Below are positions 36,425 to 44,833 of a stretch of DNA of 64,000 nucleotides, piece after piece. Origin of the DNA: Bacteroidaceae bacterium. Lineage in GTDB: Bacteria; Bacteroidota; Bacteroidia; Bacteroidales; Bacteroidaceae. The stretch lies in assembly GCA_024699495.1 (NCBI GenBank), contig JAILPK010000011.1, positions 1 through 64,000 on the forward strand. The letters run 5' to 3'. The notes under the pieces were generated by a model. It had not been told where the DNA came from. It saw only the letters and a program-made list of their open reading frames with translations, and ran no database searches. Each line of letters starts with the position of its first letter. Within the stretch, counting starts at the first letter, position 1. The translations under genes were made by a program, and so were the position numbers.

Positions 36425-36432
36425 TATATTTG
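36425..36432 (+). promoter_or_regulatory. -7 box for the GH51 gene
   Basis: TATATTTG, matching TAnnTTTG, 90 bp upstream of the ATG. TTTT at 36402-36405 may serve as a weak -33 element. Confidence 0.5.
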
Positions 36433-36522
36433 CACCAACTTAGCAACTATTCGAAGCACAGCTTAGGCTGATTCAGTTATAAAAGCGGTCATAACAGATT
36501 CAACAAAATAAAATACGAAGCA

Positions 36523-39033
36523 ATGCGCAAACTTTTCTTTCCCCTTATCTTTTTCGCTTTTACTCTCACAGTAAGTGCGCAGCAGACTCTTACCGTCGAT
36601 GTGGCGCAGAAGGGCGCTCCCATAGGAAATCTCTATGGGATTTTCTTTGAGGAAATCAATCACGCAGGAGACGGAGGCCTTTATGCAGAACTGGTCCGCA
36701 ACCGTTCGTTTGAGGACGATGATGCCTGGGGACCCAATTCTCCTCGCCGCGGAGGCCGTGTGCGTCCCGGCGGTCGCCGTGTCATGGGGCCACGCAACAT
36801 GATAACCGGCTGGCATGCGGTTAAGGCAGAGATGATGCTTGACTCGGTCAATTTGCTGAACAAGATTCAGACCCGCTCGTTGAAGCTGAATGTAAGCGAG
36901 GCAGGCGGCGGCGCCCGCAACGAAGGCTTCTGGGGAATGAATGTAACGGCTGGAACCCGTTATCATTTTTCTGCTTGGATAAAGACAGACAAAAAGTTTA
37001 CGCCTAAGATGACGGTCTCACTGAGGAACAGCGATGATCCAAACGATATCCTCGGTTCTGCAGATGTCTTGGTTAAGACCAAGGGTAAATGGACAAAGGT
37101 GGAGACAGACATCACAGCAGACAAATCCAATGCCCAGGCCAATCTGTATCTGACATTCGACCGCCCGGGGACGTTGCTGATGGATGTTGTAAGCCTCTTC
37201 CCGCCCACTTTCCGCGACCGTCCTAACGGCTGCAGAAAAGACCTCGCACAACTGCTGCTCGACTTGCACCCGCGCTTTATGCGTTTCCCCGGTGGCTGTT
37301 ACGTGGAAGGACAGGCTGCAGGCAACGGCAAGGAAAACCGCTTTGTGTGGTATAACACTGTAGGTCCGATAGAACAGCGGCCGGGACATCTGAATGTCAA
37401 CTGGCGCTATAATGTCAGCGATGGAATGGGCTATCATGAGATGCTGCAGCTCTCGGAAGACCTCGGCGCAGAGCCTCTCTTCGTGGTGAATGTTGGTATT
37501 GGACATGGATGGATGGCGCCTCTGGACAGTCTGCAGCCTTACATTCAGGAGGCTCTTGATGCCATCGAGTATGCCAACGGCGATGCCAAGAAGACCAAAT
37601 GGGGCAAGAAGCGCGCTGCCAACGGGCATCCGGCTCCTTTCGGACTCCGGTTGCTGGAGGTGGGCAACGAGAATGCCAACTTCCATTTCGACGATAACAG
37701 CGACCAGAGCCATAAGTATTTTGAGCGCTACAAGTTATTCTACGATGCTATAAAGAAAAAATATCCTGAAATACAAATTATCGGAAATGTGGAGTCCTGG
37801 GGCACCGACGAGCCGTCGTGGAGAAGCCAGTTGCCGGTGGATCTCCTTGACGAGCATTACTATCGCAGCCCTTCATGGTTCGCAGCCCGATATGAGAAAT
37901 ATGACTCTTATGACCGCAAGGGACCGAAAATCTATGTCGGAGAATACGCTGTGACGAGCGATTTCGGCACCAACGGACATCTGACTGCCGGCCTCGGAGA
38001 GGCGATTTACATGTTGGGCATGGAGCGGAATGCCGATATTGTGGCGCATGCGTCTTATGCTCCCATCTTTGTGCATGAGGAGGATCAGGCATGGCGGCCG
38101 GATATGATCCGCTTCAATTCAGCCAAGAGCTTCGGAACCCCTTCCTATTGGGTGCAGAACCTGATGGCCAATAACGTCGGAACGCAGAACGTCTCATTCA
38201 ATATTACCAATAACATTTTGCCGGCACGCATCGGACATCAGATGGGCGTCTCCTCTTGGGGAACCAAGGTGTCTTATTCAGACCTGCGCGTAACAGATCT
38301 CGACAGCGGACAGCCCTATGCCGTCACCAGTGACTGGACTGCACAGGCAGGGCAGCGCGGCAGCAAGGGGGAGTGGACTCTGAACGGAGGCTCAATAACC
38401 CAAAACGACCAACGCAGTGAGGGCTCTGTATTCCTTAATTCCACCCGTTTCGGCGATAATTATGCCATAGACATTACTTTCACCCGCATAGAAGGAGCCG
38501 AGGGCGCAATCATAGTCTTTGGCTACGAAGACGCTGACAATTATCTATGGTGGAATCTCGGCGGATGGGGAAACGGTCAGCATGCCATAGAACAGATCTC
38601 TTCCGGTTCAAAAAGCACAATAAAGACTATTCGGGGTTCTCTTGAGAGCGGCCGCCCGTATAAGGCTCATATTGAGGTGCGCGGCACTCACGTGACATGC
38701 TCCCTGGACGGAAAGCAGATGTTTGATTTCTCTTTGCCACAACAGCAGCATATCTACACCGCATCGGAGATGAATGGCGCTGATGAACTCATCATAAAAC
38801 TCGTCAACCCAACTGCTGAGGCTGCAGCCCTTAATTTAGACATTCGCGGCTTCAAACCTTCATCAGCTCGCCTTATTCGTCTGTCTTCTGGAAACGGCAA
38901 GGATGAGAACACGATGGAGAAACCTATGAATGTATCACCTGCAGAAAGCACTCTCACCATCGGATCACCTTTCCTCTTCGCCGCACAACCTTATTCTCTG
39001 AATATAATAAGGATGAAGGGCCTCGTTCCCTAA
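36523..39033 (+). CDS. GH51 alpha-L-arabinofuranosidase with extra C-terminal sandwich
   Basis: An 836-aa secreted glycosidase (signal peptide ~1-19) that releases arabinofuranose from arabinan/arabinoxylan. N-terminal domain (LYGIFFEEINHAGDGGLYAEL), CBM-like segment (~95-220), then the TIM barrel with RFPGGCYVEG, acid/base Glu in LLEVGNENANFH (~383) and nucleophile Glu in IYVGEYA (~472). The C-terminal beta region contains an additional laminin-G/concanavalin-like insert (~600-740, FGYEDADNYLWWNLGGWG). Followed by a second GH51 gene. Substrate not certain. Confidence 0.92.
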   Translation: MRKLFFPLIFFAFTLTVSAQQTLTVDVAQKGAPIGNLYGIFFEEINHAGDGGLYAELVRNRSFEDDDAWGPNSPRRGGRVRPGGRRVMGPRNMITGWHAVKAEMMLDSVNLLNKIQTRSLKLNVSEAGGGARNEGFWGMNVTAGTRYHFSAWIKTDKKFTPKMTVSLRNSDDPNDILGSADVLVKTKGKWTKVETDITADKSNAQANLYLTFDRPGTLLMDVVSLFPPTFRDRPNGCRKDLAQLLLDLHPRFMRFPGGCYVEGQAAGNGKENRFVWYNTVGPIEQRPGHLNVNWRYNVSDGMGYHEMLQLSEDLGAEPLFVVNVGIGHGWMAPLDSLQPYIQEALDAIEYANGDAKKTKWGKKRAANGHPAPFGLRLLEVGNENANFHFDDNSDQSHKYFERYKLFYDAIKKKYPEIQIIGNVESWGTDEPSWRSQLPVDLLDEHYYRSPSWFAARYEKYDSYDRKGPKIYVGEYAVTSDFGTNGHLTAGLGEAIYMLGMERNADIVAHASYAPIFVHEEDQAWRPDMIRFNSAKSFGTPSYWVQNLMANNVGTQNVSFNITNNILPARIGHQMGVSSWGTKVSYSDLRVTDLDSGQPYAVTSDWTAQAGQRGSKGEWTLNGGSITQNDQRSEGSVFLNSTRFGDNYAIDITFTRIEGAEGAIIVFGYEDADNYLWWNLGGWGNGQHAIEQISSGSKSTIKTIRGSLESGRPYKAHIEVRGTHVTCSLDGKQMFDFSLPQQQHIYTASEMNGADELIIKLVNPTAEAAALNLDIRGFKPSSARLIRLSSGNGKDENTMEKPMNVSPAESTLTIGSPFLFAAQPYSLNIIRMKGLVP

Positions 39034-39073
39034 GAGAAAGTTGCCTTCGGGCGTTTACAGCCTACAGGAGCGG

Positions 39074-39160
39074 CTTATAGAAGCTATAGAAGCTATAGAA
39101 GCTATAGAAGTTATAGAAGCTATAGAGACTATAGATGCTATAGAAAAGATAGATGCTATA
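39074..39160. repeat. TATAGAAGC 9-bp tandem repeats
   Basis: About nine copies of CTATAGAAG with variants (TTATAGAAG, CTATAGAGA, CTATAGATG). Related to the array at 25062. Confidence 0.9.
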
Positions 39161-39186
39161 GGGCCGCAGGAGGCTAGCCGCTCTTA

Positions 39187-39242
39187 GATGAGCGATTAGT
39201 GATGAGCGATTAGTGATGAGCGATAAGTGATGAGCGATTAGT
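39187..39242. repeat. 14-bp repeat GATGAGCGATTAGT x4
   Basis: Units at 39187, 39201, 39215 (GATGAGCGATAAGT) and 39229. No spacers between units. Confidence 0.92.
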
Positions 39243-39337
39243 GATTAGAGACAGATGAGCGCATCGCGCAGATGAGAGATGTGCGATTGGAGACAATTTG
39301 TCTGAGCATTAATAAAAGTATTGAAATTGAAAGAAAA

Positions 39338-41395
39338 ATGAGAAATATGGAAAAAAGACTAACAAGCGCATTGCACCATCTTACTCAGGGCATTTCCTTC
39401 AGCCTTGTGTGTATTAGCCTTTTTGCGGTCACGACTGCTTCGGCTCAGAAAACCATGAAAGCCCCATCGGGCGGAAAACCAATTAGTGACGAACTCATAG
39501 GTATTTTCTTTGAGGATATCAGTTCCAGCGCTGACGGAGGCCTCTGTGCAGAGCTTATTCAAAACGGCTCATTCGAATTCAATGCCAACGAGAGAGATGG
39601 TTGGGGGCCGAGCACTGCGTGGCGTGTTATCCGTCCGGGACATTCACTTGGTTTCCTTCAGTCCCAGATGTCGAGCCCCATCCATCCTAACAACCCGACA
39701 TATATGCATCTGCATACGGAGCGCGTAAAAGAATATTATGACTATAACGGATGGAAGGGATTCGGTCTGCAAAACGACGGCTTTGGTGGAATCAATGTCA
39801 AGGCTGGCGCAAAATACAATTTCTCTGCTTTTTTCCGCAATTGCTCTGAAGGGCAGAAGGATGTTTATATAGCTCTCGTAGAACCCCAAGGTAGGGGAAA
39901 ATCCCCCAAACTCCTGTCTGAAGCTATCGCTTTCGTGTCTTCAACAAGTTGGGAGAAGACAGAAGCTCTGCTTGTGCCCTCAGAGTCATCTGCTAAGGCA
40001 GCGTTGCAAATTCTGGTACAAACTCCCGGCGATCTCGATATCGACATGGTGTCTCTTATGCCAGAAGATACTTATAAAGGCCATGGCCTGCGCAAAGATC
40101 TTGTTCAGGCTCTTGCCGACCTGAAACCAAAGTTCATGCGCTTCCCCGGAGGATGTGTTGTTCATGGGGGCGGGGATGGCTTTTGGAACACTTATCGCTG
40201 GAAGACTACGATAGGTCCCAAAGAATATCGTTATCAGATGAAGAATACCTGGGGCTATCATCAGAGCATGGGACTGGGGTATTTTGAGTATTTCCAGTTA
40301 TGCGAGGATTTGGGCATGCAACCCCTTCCCATTTTGCCTTGTGGAGTCAGTTGTCAAGGAGCCAACGGCGGTTGGAATATGCGTGGTCAGGCCCAGGATG
40401 CTGTTCCGATGTCTGAGATGGATGAGTGGGTGAGCGAGGCGCTTGACCTGATTGAATGGGCCAACGGCGACCCCGCCACAAGTGCGTGGGCCCGTTTGCG
40501 TGCCCAGGCGGGACATCCGGCTCCTTTTAATCTGAAATATCTGGGCATTGGAAACGAGGAGAAAATCTCTCCCGAATTCTCCGAGCGCTTCCGGTATATT
40601 TACAAGAAGGTGGTGGAGAAATATCCTGATATCGTAATCGTTGGCACTGCAGGCCCAGGCTCTCATCCGGGCAATCCTGACTTGGAAAACGGATGGAAAC
40701 TTGCCGAAGAACTCGGCATGCCTATTATAGACGAACACTATTACGAACCGCGCGACTATTTTCTGCGCAGCCGCCAATATGACAAATACCCTCGCAGCCG
40801 CAAGACAAAAGTCTATCTTGGAGAGTATGCCTCAAAAGACAAAAAACTCATTGATGCTTTGGCCGAGGGCCTTTATCTCCTGCATGTGGAGCGCAATGGT
40901 GATATTGTTTCAATGACATCCTATGCTCCTCTCTTCGCCAAGAAAAATGCCACCAACTGGAATCCGGATCTGATTTATTTCGACAATGAACGTCTCTATC
41001 TTACCTGCAGTTATTACATTCAGCAGATGTTCGGCCAGAGTTCGGGACAATATTATTATGGTAATTGTGTCCGCTTTGACGGTGACGCCGCAGGCATTCA
41101 GCAACCGCAGGAGGGTGTCCATTATGGGCAGTCGGTGGTTTTGAACGTCCGTTCGCGCCAGCTTTTCGTCAAACTCTGCAATGCAAGTTCCGAGCCAAAG
41201 ACGGCTTCAGTTGACATATCGAAGTTCGGAAGTGCAAAGAGCGCTACGAAGACCATTCTCGCAGGTCAGCCGGAGGACGAAAATAATTTTGATGCCCAGC
41301 CAGTTTCACCGAAGACAGAGACTTTCAAACCGAAGAAGAAGTTCAATATCACGTTGGAACCCTATTCGTTTGTGATGCTCAGCTATAATCTCTGA
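39338..41395 (+). CDS. GH51 alpha-L-arabinofuranosidase
   Basis: A 685-aa secreted enzyme. I start at ATG 39338 (MRNMEKRLTS), giving a signal peptide ending TASAQ; the track's earlier start lies in repeats. Motifs: IGIFFEDISSSADGGLCAEL, a CBM-like segment with FSAFFRNC, RFPGGCVVHG, acid/base Glu in YLGIGNEEKIS (~402) and nucleophile Glu in YLGEYAS (~494), then a beta-sandwich C-terminal domain. Homologous to, but clearly divergent from, the preceding GH51, so probably different linkage or oligomer preference. The stop codon lies inside the first copy of a 30-bp repeat. Confidence 0.92.
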   Translation: MRNMEKRLTSALHHLTQGISFSLVCISLFAVTTASAQKTMKAPSGGKPISDELIGIFFEDISSSADGGLCAELIQNGSFEFNANERDGWGPSTAWRVIRPGHSLGFLQSQMSSPIHPNNPTYMHLHTERVKEYYDYNGWKGFGLQNDGFGGINVKAGAKYNFSAFFRNCSEGQKDVYIALVEPQGRGKSPKLLSEAIAFVSSTSWEKTEALLVPSESSAKAALQILVQTPGDLDIDMVSLMPEDTYKGHGLRKDLVQALADLKPKFMRFPGGCVVHGGGDGFWNTYRWKTTIGPKEYRYQMKNTWGYHQSMGLGYFEYFQLCEDLGMQPLPILPCGVSCQGANGGWNMRGQAQDAVPMSEMDEWVSEALDLIEWANGDPATSAWARLRAQAGHPAPFNLKYLGIGNEEKISPEFSERFRYIYKKVVEKYPDIVIVGTAGPGSHPGNPDLENGWKLAEELGMPIIDEHYYEPRDYFLRSRQYDKYPRSRKTKVYLGEYASKDKKLIDALAEGLYLLHVERNGDIVSMTSYAPLFAKKNATNWNPDLIYFDNERLYLTCSYYIQQMFGQSSGQYYYGNCVRFDGDAAGIQQPQEGVHYGQSVVLNVRSRQLFVKLCNASSEPKTASVDISKFGSAKSATKTILAGQPEDENNFDAQPVSPKTETFKPKKKFNITLEPYSFVMLSYNL

Positions 41396-41480
41396 GCATT
41401 GGCTTCTCAGATTGGTAATCCCTGGACTTTGCTTTCTCAGACAGGGAATCTCTGAGCATCTGTTTCTCAGACCGGGCATA
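41391..41480. repeat. 30-bp tandem repeat, 3 units
   Basis: Units at 41391, 41421 and 41451. Each carries TTCTCAGA at position 14; units 1 and 3 share TCTGAGCAT. The unit 1 start overlaps the GH51 stop codon (TGA at 41393-41395). Words resemble the 22-bp repeat at 10574 (TCTCAGATT). Confidence 0.8.
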
Positions 41481-41484
41481 AAAA

Positions 41485-41510
41485 ATAGGCGGCAGAATTC
41501 TGTCGCCTAT
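41485..41510 (-). terminator. Intrinsic terminator of rplS
   Basis: ATAGGCG...CGCCTAT with an internal CAGAATTCTG palindrome makes a long stem. On the minus strand it runs into CCTATTTTTTATG, a proper T-tract. It lies 45 nt after the rplS stop. Confidence 0.85.
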
Positions 41511-41554
41511 ATTTAATAAGATACTGTTTGTGTCTTATTTGTTTGCGCTGCTCT

Positions 41555-41926
41555 TTAATCTTCAGCCTTCTTTGCTACGGAACGCTTCTCGGGGATGCGT
41601 GCCTTCTTACCGGTGAGGTTACGGAGATAATAGAGTTTTGCGCGACGCACCTTACCGACTTTGTTCACGGTGATGCTGTCGATGTTCGGGCTTTCGATGG
41701 GGAATATGCGCTCCACACCAACAGTGCCGCTCATCTTGCGAACGGTGAAGCGCTTCTTCTCGCCGTGACCGCAGATCTTTATTACCACGCCACGATAGAG
41801 CTGGATGCGCTCCTTGTTACCCTCGACAATTTTGTAAGCTACGGTTACGGTGTCACCAGCCTTGAATGAGGGGTGGCTCTTGCCCGTTGCAAATGCTTCT
41901 TCAGCAATTTTAAGTAAGTCTGCCAT
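41555..41926 (-). CDS. rplS: 50S ribosomal protein L19
   Basis: A 123-aa ribosomal protein. The track extends to 42007, but ATG 41926 ([12 protein letters not shown]) is the family start, and the preceding stretch is untranslated leader. Characteristic L19 blocks: [46 protein letters not shown] and [10 protein letters not shown]. Its transcript begins ~90 nt upstream (promoter at 42022) and ends at the terminator at 41485. Confidence 0.96.
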   Translation of the reverse strand: MADLLKIAEEAFATGKSHPSFKAGDTVTVAYKIVEGNKERIQLYRGVVIKICGHGEKKRFTVRKMSGTVGVERIFPIESPNIDSITVNKVGKVRRAKLYYLRNLTGKKARIPEKRSVAKKAED

Positions 41927-42021
41927 TTTGATTATGGTTTTATAAAATTGTTTGTCGATCAAGTATGGGCATAACAGGCAACTCAAGCCTTCCTGCCAGC
42001 GACCCATACCGAAAGCGGGCG

Positions 42022-42029
42022 CAAAGGTA
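42022..42029 (-). promoter_or_regulatory. -7 box for rplS
   Basis: On the minus strand TACCTTTG, 95 bp upstream of the rplS ATG; leaves a leader of ~85 nt. Confidence 0.6.
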
Positions 42030-42154
42030 TAAAAAATTTTAGAGTTGAAACTTGAAACCCCAAACTTTTTTTCATTTAGGGCATAAAAAAGTTGTTTTGG
42101 GGACTTATTTCACTTATTTAACCTAAACTGCTCACCCCTTTTGCAACTTTTACG

Positions 42155-42162
42155 TATCTTTG
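42155..42162 (+). promoter_or_regulatory. -7 box for the 5'-nucleotidase pair
   Basis: TATCTTTG, 29 bp upstream of ATG 42192, matching TAnnTTTG. It excludes the longer ORF start at 42141. Confidence 0.55.
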
Positions 42163-42191
42163 CGCATCGAATAAGTAATAAGAATGTAATT

Positions 42192-43064
42192 ATGGATGTA
42201 TTTCCGACAAAATCATATAAAAAATCATCTTTGATCCCAGGTGCCCAGGTAAATAAACTCCATGTGGCGGAGATTGGCAGGTTAGTGAGGTTTTCAGTGT
42301 TTTTGTTTCTCTTCTCCGTGGTGTCTTCCGTTGACCTTCAGGCCCAGACATACCGCCTGAGCAGGGTGCGTCCATCACGCTATGAGGTGACGAAGAGGCT
42401 GGACGCCAATCTTCCGCGCGAGGCTGAGGAGTTCTTGGCGTCATATAAGTCTTGCGTGGATTCCCTGCGCCTTCCTTTTGTTGGCATGAGCGAGTCATTC
42501 ATGTATGCTTATAGGCCCGAGAGCCCGCTGTCAAACTGGGTGGCAGACGTGCTTAAATGGGCCGGCGAGCAGCAGGGATTCAAGATAGACATGGGCCTCT
42601 GCAATATCGGAGGGCTGCGGGCTGCGATGCCCAAAGACACTGTGCGTATTGGAGATATTATGGCAATAACCCCGTTTGAGAATGTGCTGAGCATAGTGAA
42701 GATGAGAGGGAGCGACCTGACTCATCTCTTTGAGAATATTGCCTATGCCGGAGGCGAGGGTGTGAGTCGCGGAGTTTGCCTCGTAATAAATACGAAGTCC
42801 CGCTCGCTTGTGTCTGCTGAAATCAACGGTAATGCTGTTGATCCCAATGCTTTCTACGTTATCGCCACGTTGGATTATCTCTCTGACGGGAATGATAAGA
42901 TGATAGCTTTGAAGAATGCAGTGGAGCGAAAGGATATACGCATTCCCGTTCGTGATTTGACACGTTCTTACTTCGCTTATCTGAATGCCAGGGGAGAGAA
43001 GGCTTCGGCCTGCGTAGAGGGCAGAGTGAAGGATGAGGCGGGCGCTGCATCAAAAGCACATTGA
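42192..43064 (+). CDS. 5'-nucleotidase C-terminal-domain protein
   Basis: A 290-aa protein made of only the C-terminal (substrate-recognition) domain of UshA-type 5'-nucleotidases: SNWVADVLKWAGEQQG, CNIGGLRAAMPKDTVRIGDIMAITPFENVLSIVKMRG and YVIATLDYLSDGNDKM. N-terminal ~50 residues include a membrane/signal segment (FSVFLFLFSVVSSVDLQAQ), suggesting export. The catalytic metallophosphatase domain is encoded by the next gene, 25 bp downstream, so the two probably act together. Confidence 0.88.
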   Translation: MDVFPTKSYKKSSLIPGAQVNKLHVAEIGRLVRFSVFLFLFSVVSSVDLQAQTYRLSRVRPSRYEVTKRLDANLPREAEEFLASYKSCVDSLRLPFVGMSESFMYAYRPESPLSNWVADVLKWAGEQQGFKIDMGLCNIGGLRAAMPKDTVRIGDIMAITPFENVLSIVKMRGSDLTHLFENIAYAGGEGVSRGVCLVINTKSRSLVSAEINGNAVDPNAFYVIATLDYLSDGNDKMIALKNAVERKDIRIPVRDLTRSYFAYLNARGEKASACVEGRVKDEAGAASKAH

Positions 43065-43089
43065 TATAACGGATTAACCTGAAAATCAG

Positions 43090-44022
43090 ATGCATTCATA
43101 CCCAAATATAATCTGTTTAAGCCTGCAGGTCGAAGCAGTTCCTGCTGCTATGTGTTCAGAGCGGTCTCTGTGGAAAACATTGATACTCCACTGCTCTGTG
43201 TTGCTGCTTTTGCTACTGTTCCCGGTCTCTGTCAGTTCAGAGGAACGCGAGCTGTTGTTGGTTCACACAAATGATACACACTCGTGTGTGGAACCGCTAA
43301 ATCCCAACCTTTCTGACACTGCCCAGGCTGATAAAGGCGGTTATCTGCGCCGCGCTGCATTCATCCGTGATTTGCGCAAGAAGAATCCCGATCTGTTGCT
43401 GTTCGACTGTGGCGACTTCTCTCAGGGCTCAACTTATTATACCCTATATCACGGCGATGTGGAAATAGGGCTGATGAACCAGATGAATTATGATGCTGCA
43501 ACAATAGGAAACCACGAGTTTGACTTCGGAGTGGAAAACATGGCACGTATTTTCCGCATGGCGAAATTCCCTATCGTATGTTGCAACTACGACTTCACAG
43601 GCACTCCCTGTGAGGGATTGGTGAAGCCATATATTATAATGAACCGCTCTGGTGTCAAAATCGGTGTTTTGGGCGTTGGCGCAAAGTTGGAAGGGCTCGT
43701 CTCGGCAACTACATCCAAGGGCGTGAAATATACAGATCCCATTACAGCTGCCCAGCCTGTTGCTGACTATCTGCGCAACGTGGAGAAATGCGATCTTGTC
43801 GTTTGCCTCAGTCATCTTGGATGGAATTTGGACGGGGTGAGTGACGAGGATTTTATTCCCTCAACCCGCAACATAGATATAGTGCTTGGCGGACATAGTC
43901 ACACATACTTCTCGCGCCCCGAGGTGTTGCAGAATCTCGACGGACAGAATATCATAGATAACCAAATGGGCAAGAACGGACGGTTTATAGGTCTCTTACG
44001 CCTCACAATGACACCGAAATGA
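43090..44022 (+). CDS. Metallophosphatase half of a split 5'-nucleotidase
   Basis: A 310-aa calcineurin-like phosphoesterase with all UshA-type metal motifs: LVHTNDTHSC, DCGDFSQGS, TIGNHEFDFG and GGHSHTYFS. Signal/membrane segment at ~29-50. It lacks the C-terminal nucleotidase domain, which sits in the preceding gene. Start is uncertain: ATG 43090 or 43150 (MCSERSLWK). Its stop codon overlaps the ATG of the ABC ATPase gene (ATGA, 44019-44022), so it is translationally coupled to the exporter. Confidence 0.9.
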   Translation: MHSYPNIICLSLQVEAVPAAMCSERSLWKTLILHCSVLLLLLLFPVSVSSEERELLLVHTNDTHSCVEPLNPNLSDTAQADKGGYLRRAAFIRDLRKKNPDLLLFDCGDFSQGSTYYTLYHGDVEIGLMNQMNYDAATIGNHEFDFGVENMARIFRMAKFPIVCCNYDFTGTPCEGLVKPYIIMNRSGVKIGVLGVGAKLEGLVSATTSKGVKYTDPITAAQPVADYLRNVEKCDLVVCLSHLGWNLDGVSDEDFIPSTRNIDIVLGGHSHTYFSRPEVLQNLDGQNIIDNQMGKNGRFIGLLRLTMTPK

Positions 44023-44687
44023 TTAAACTTCGCGATATAAACAAGACGTATGCCGGAGCGCAGCCTCTGCATGTCCTGAAGGGAATAAATCTGGATATAG
44101 AAGAGGGGGAGCTGGTCAGTATTATGGGCGCGTCAGGTTCGGGGAAAAGCACATTGCTAAATATCCTTGGAATCCTTGATGACTATGACAGCGGCACTTA
44201 CCATCTGAATGGCACTCTTATCCAAAACCTGAGCGAGACGCGAGCGGCACATTATCGCAATCGCATGATAGGCTTCATATTCCAAAGCTTTAATCTCATC
44301 AACTTCAAGACCGCAGTGGAGAACGTGGAACTGCCACTCTTCTATCAGGGCCTTTCCAAGCGCAAGAGGCATGCTTTGGCTATGCAGCAGCTTGAATATA
44401 TGGGGCTCACTGACTGGAGCGAGCACTACCCGGCTGAGATGAGTGGGGGACAGAGACAGCGTGTTGCAATAGCCCGTGCGCTGATTACGCGACCGCAGAT
44501 TATTCTTGCTGACGAACCGACCGGCGCTCTGGATTCGGCCACGGGAGTAGAAGTGATGGAATTGCTTAAACGCCTGAATCGCGAAGAGCATATTACGATG
44601 ATTATAGTCACACATGATCCGGGTGTTGCAGCCCAGACCAACCGCATCATCAGGATTAAGGATGGAGTTATAGAGTCTCCTCTATAA
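44019..44687 (+). CDS. ABC transporter ATPase, MacB/LolD type
   Basis: A 222-aa nucleotide-binding subunit. Walker A GASGSGKST (~37-45), Q-loop QSFNLI, signature MSGGQRQRVAIARAL, Walker B IILADEPTGALD and a switch His in VTHD. The MacB/LolD class is recognised from RDINKTYAGAQPLHVLKGINLDI and the ADEPTGALDS block. It powers the two FtsX-type permeases downstream. Normal length. Confidence 0.93.
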   Translation: MIKLRDINKTYAGAQPLHVLKGINLDIEEGELVSIMGASGSGKSTLLNILGILDDYDSGTYHLNGTLIQNLSETRAAHYRNRMIGFIFQSFNLINFKTAVENVELPLFYQGLSKRKRHALAMQQLEYMGLTDWSEHYPAEMSGGQRQRVAIARALITRPQIILADEPTGALDSATGVEVMELLKRLNREEHITMIIVTHDPGVAAQTNRIIRIKDGVIESPL

Positions 44688-44833
44688 GTGCTTCATGAGC
44701 AGAATGCTTCTCAGCCAGTTCGCCAAGATGTCTGTAAATCTGTCGTCTATCTGCAGCCTGCGCTATGAGAGCCAATTCCTGTAATACTGTAGCTGAACCG
44801 AAATAAAATACAAGCAAAATATAAACTCGACAA

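Larger units (their letters stand above)
39034..39337. other. Repeat-filled spacer between the two GH51 genes
   Basis: No gene. It holds the TATAGAAGC array (39074-39160), a four-copy 14-bp repeat (39187-39242) and loose GATGAGAGATGTGCGATTGGAG words. Confidence 0.7.

Noticed and set aside
33663-36446. Broken full-length SbcC
   Set aside because: The flanks (190 bp and 360 bp) cannot hold ATPase lobes of ~150 residues each, and no Walker A or signature motif was seen in other frames; the reading frame itself is intact.
36523-41395. T9SS C-terminal domains on the GH51 enzymes
   Set aside because: Both end in ordinary beta-sandwich sequence (…RMKGLVP and …FVMLSYNL) without the conserved CTD blocks.
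41391-41480. Possible CRISPR array of 30-bp units
   Set aside because: Only three degenerate units without spacers and overlapping a stop codon; it is a tandem repeat.
44688-44833. Possible small gene between the ABC ATPase and permease
   Set aside because: No ORF with a start and protein-like composition; only a GTG start for the permease at 44834.
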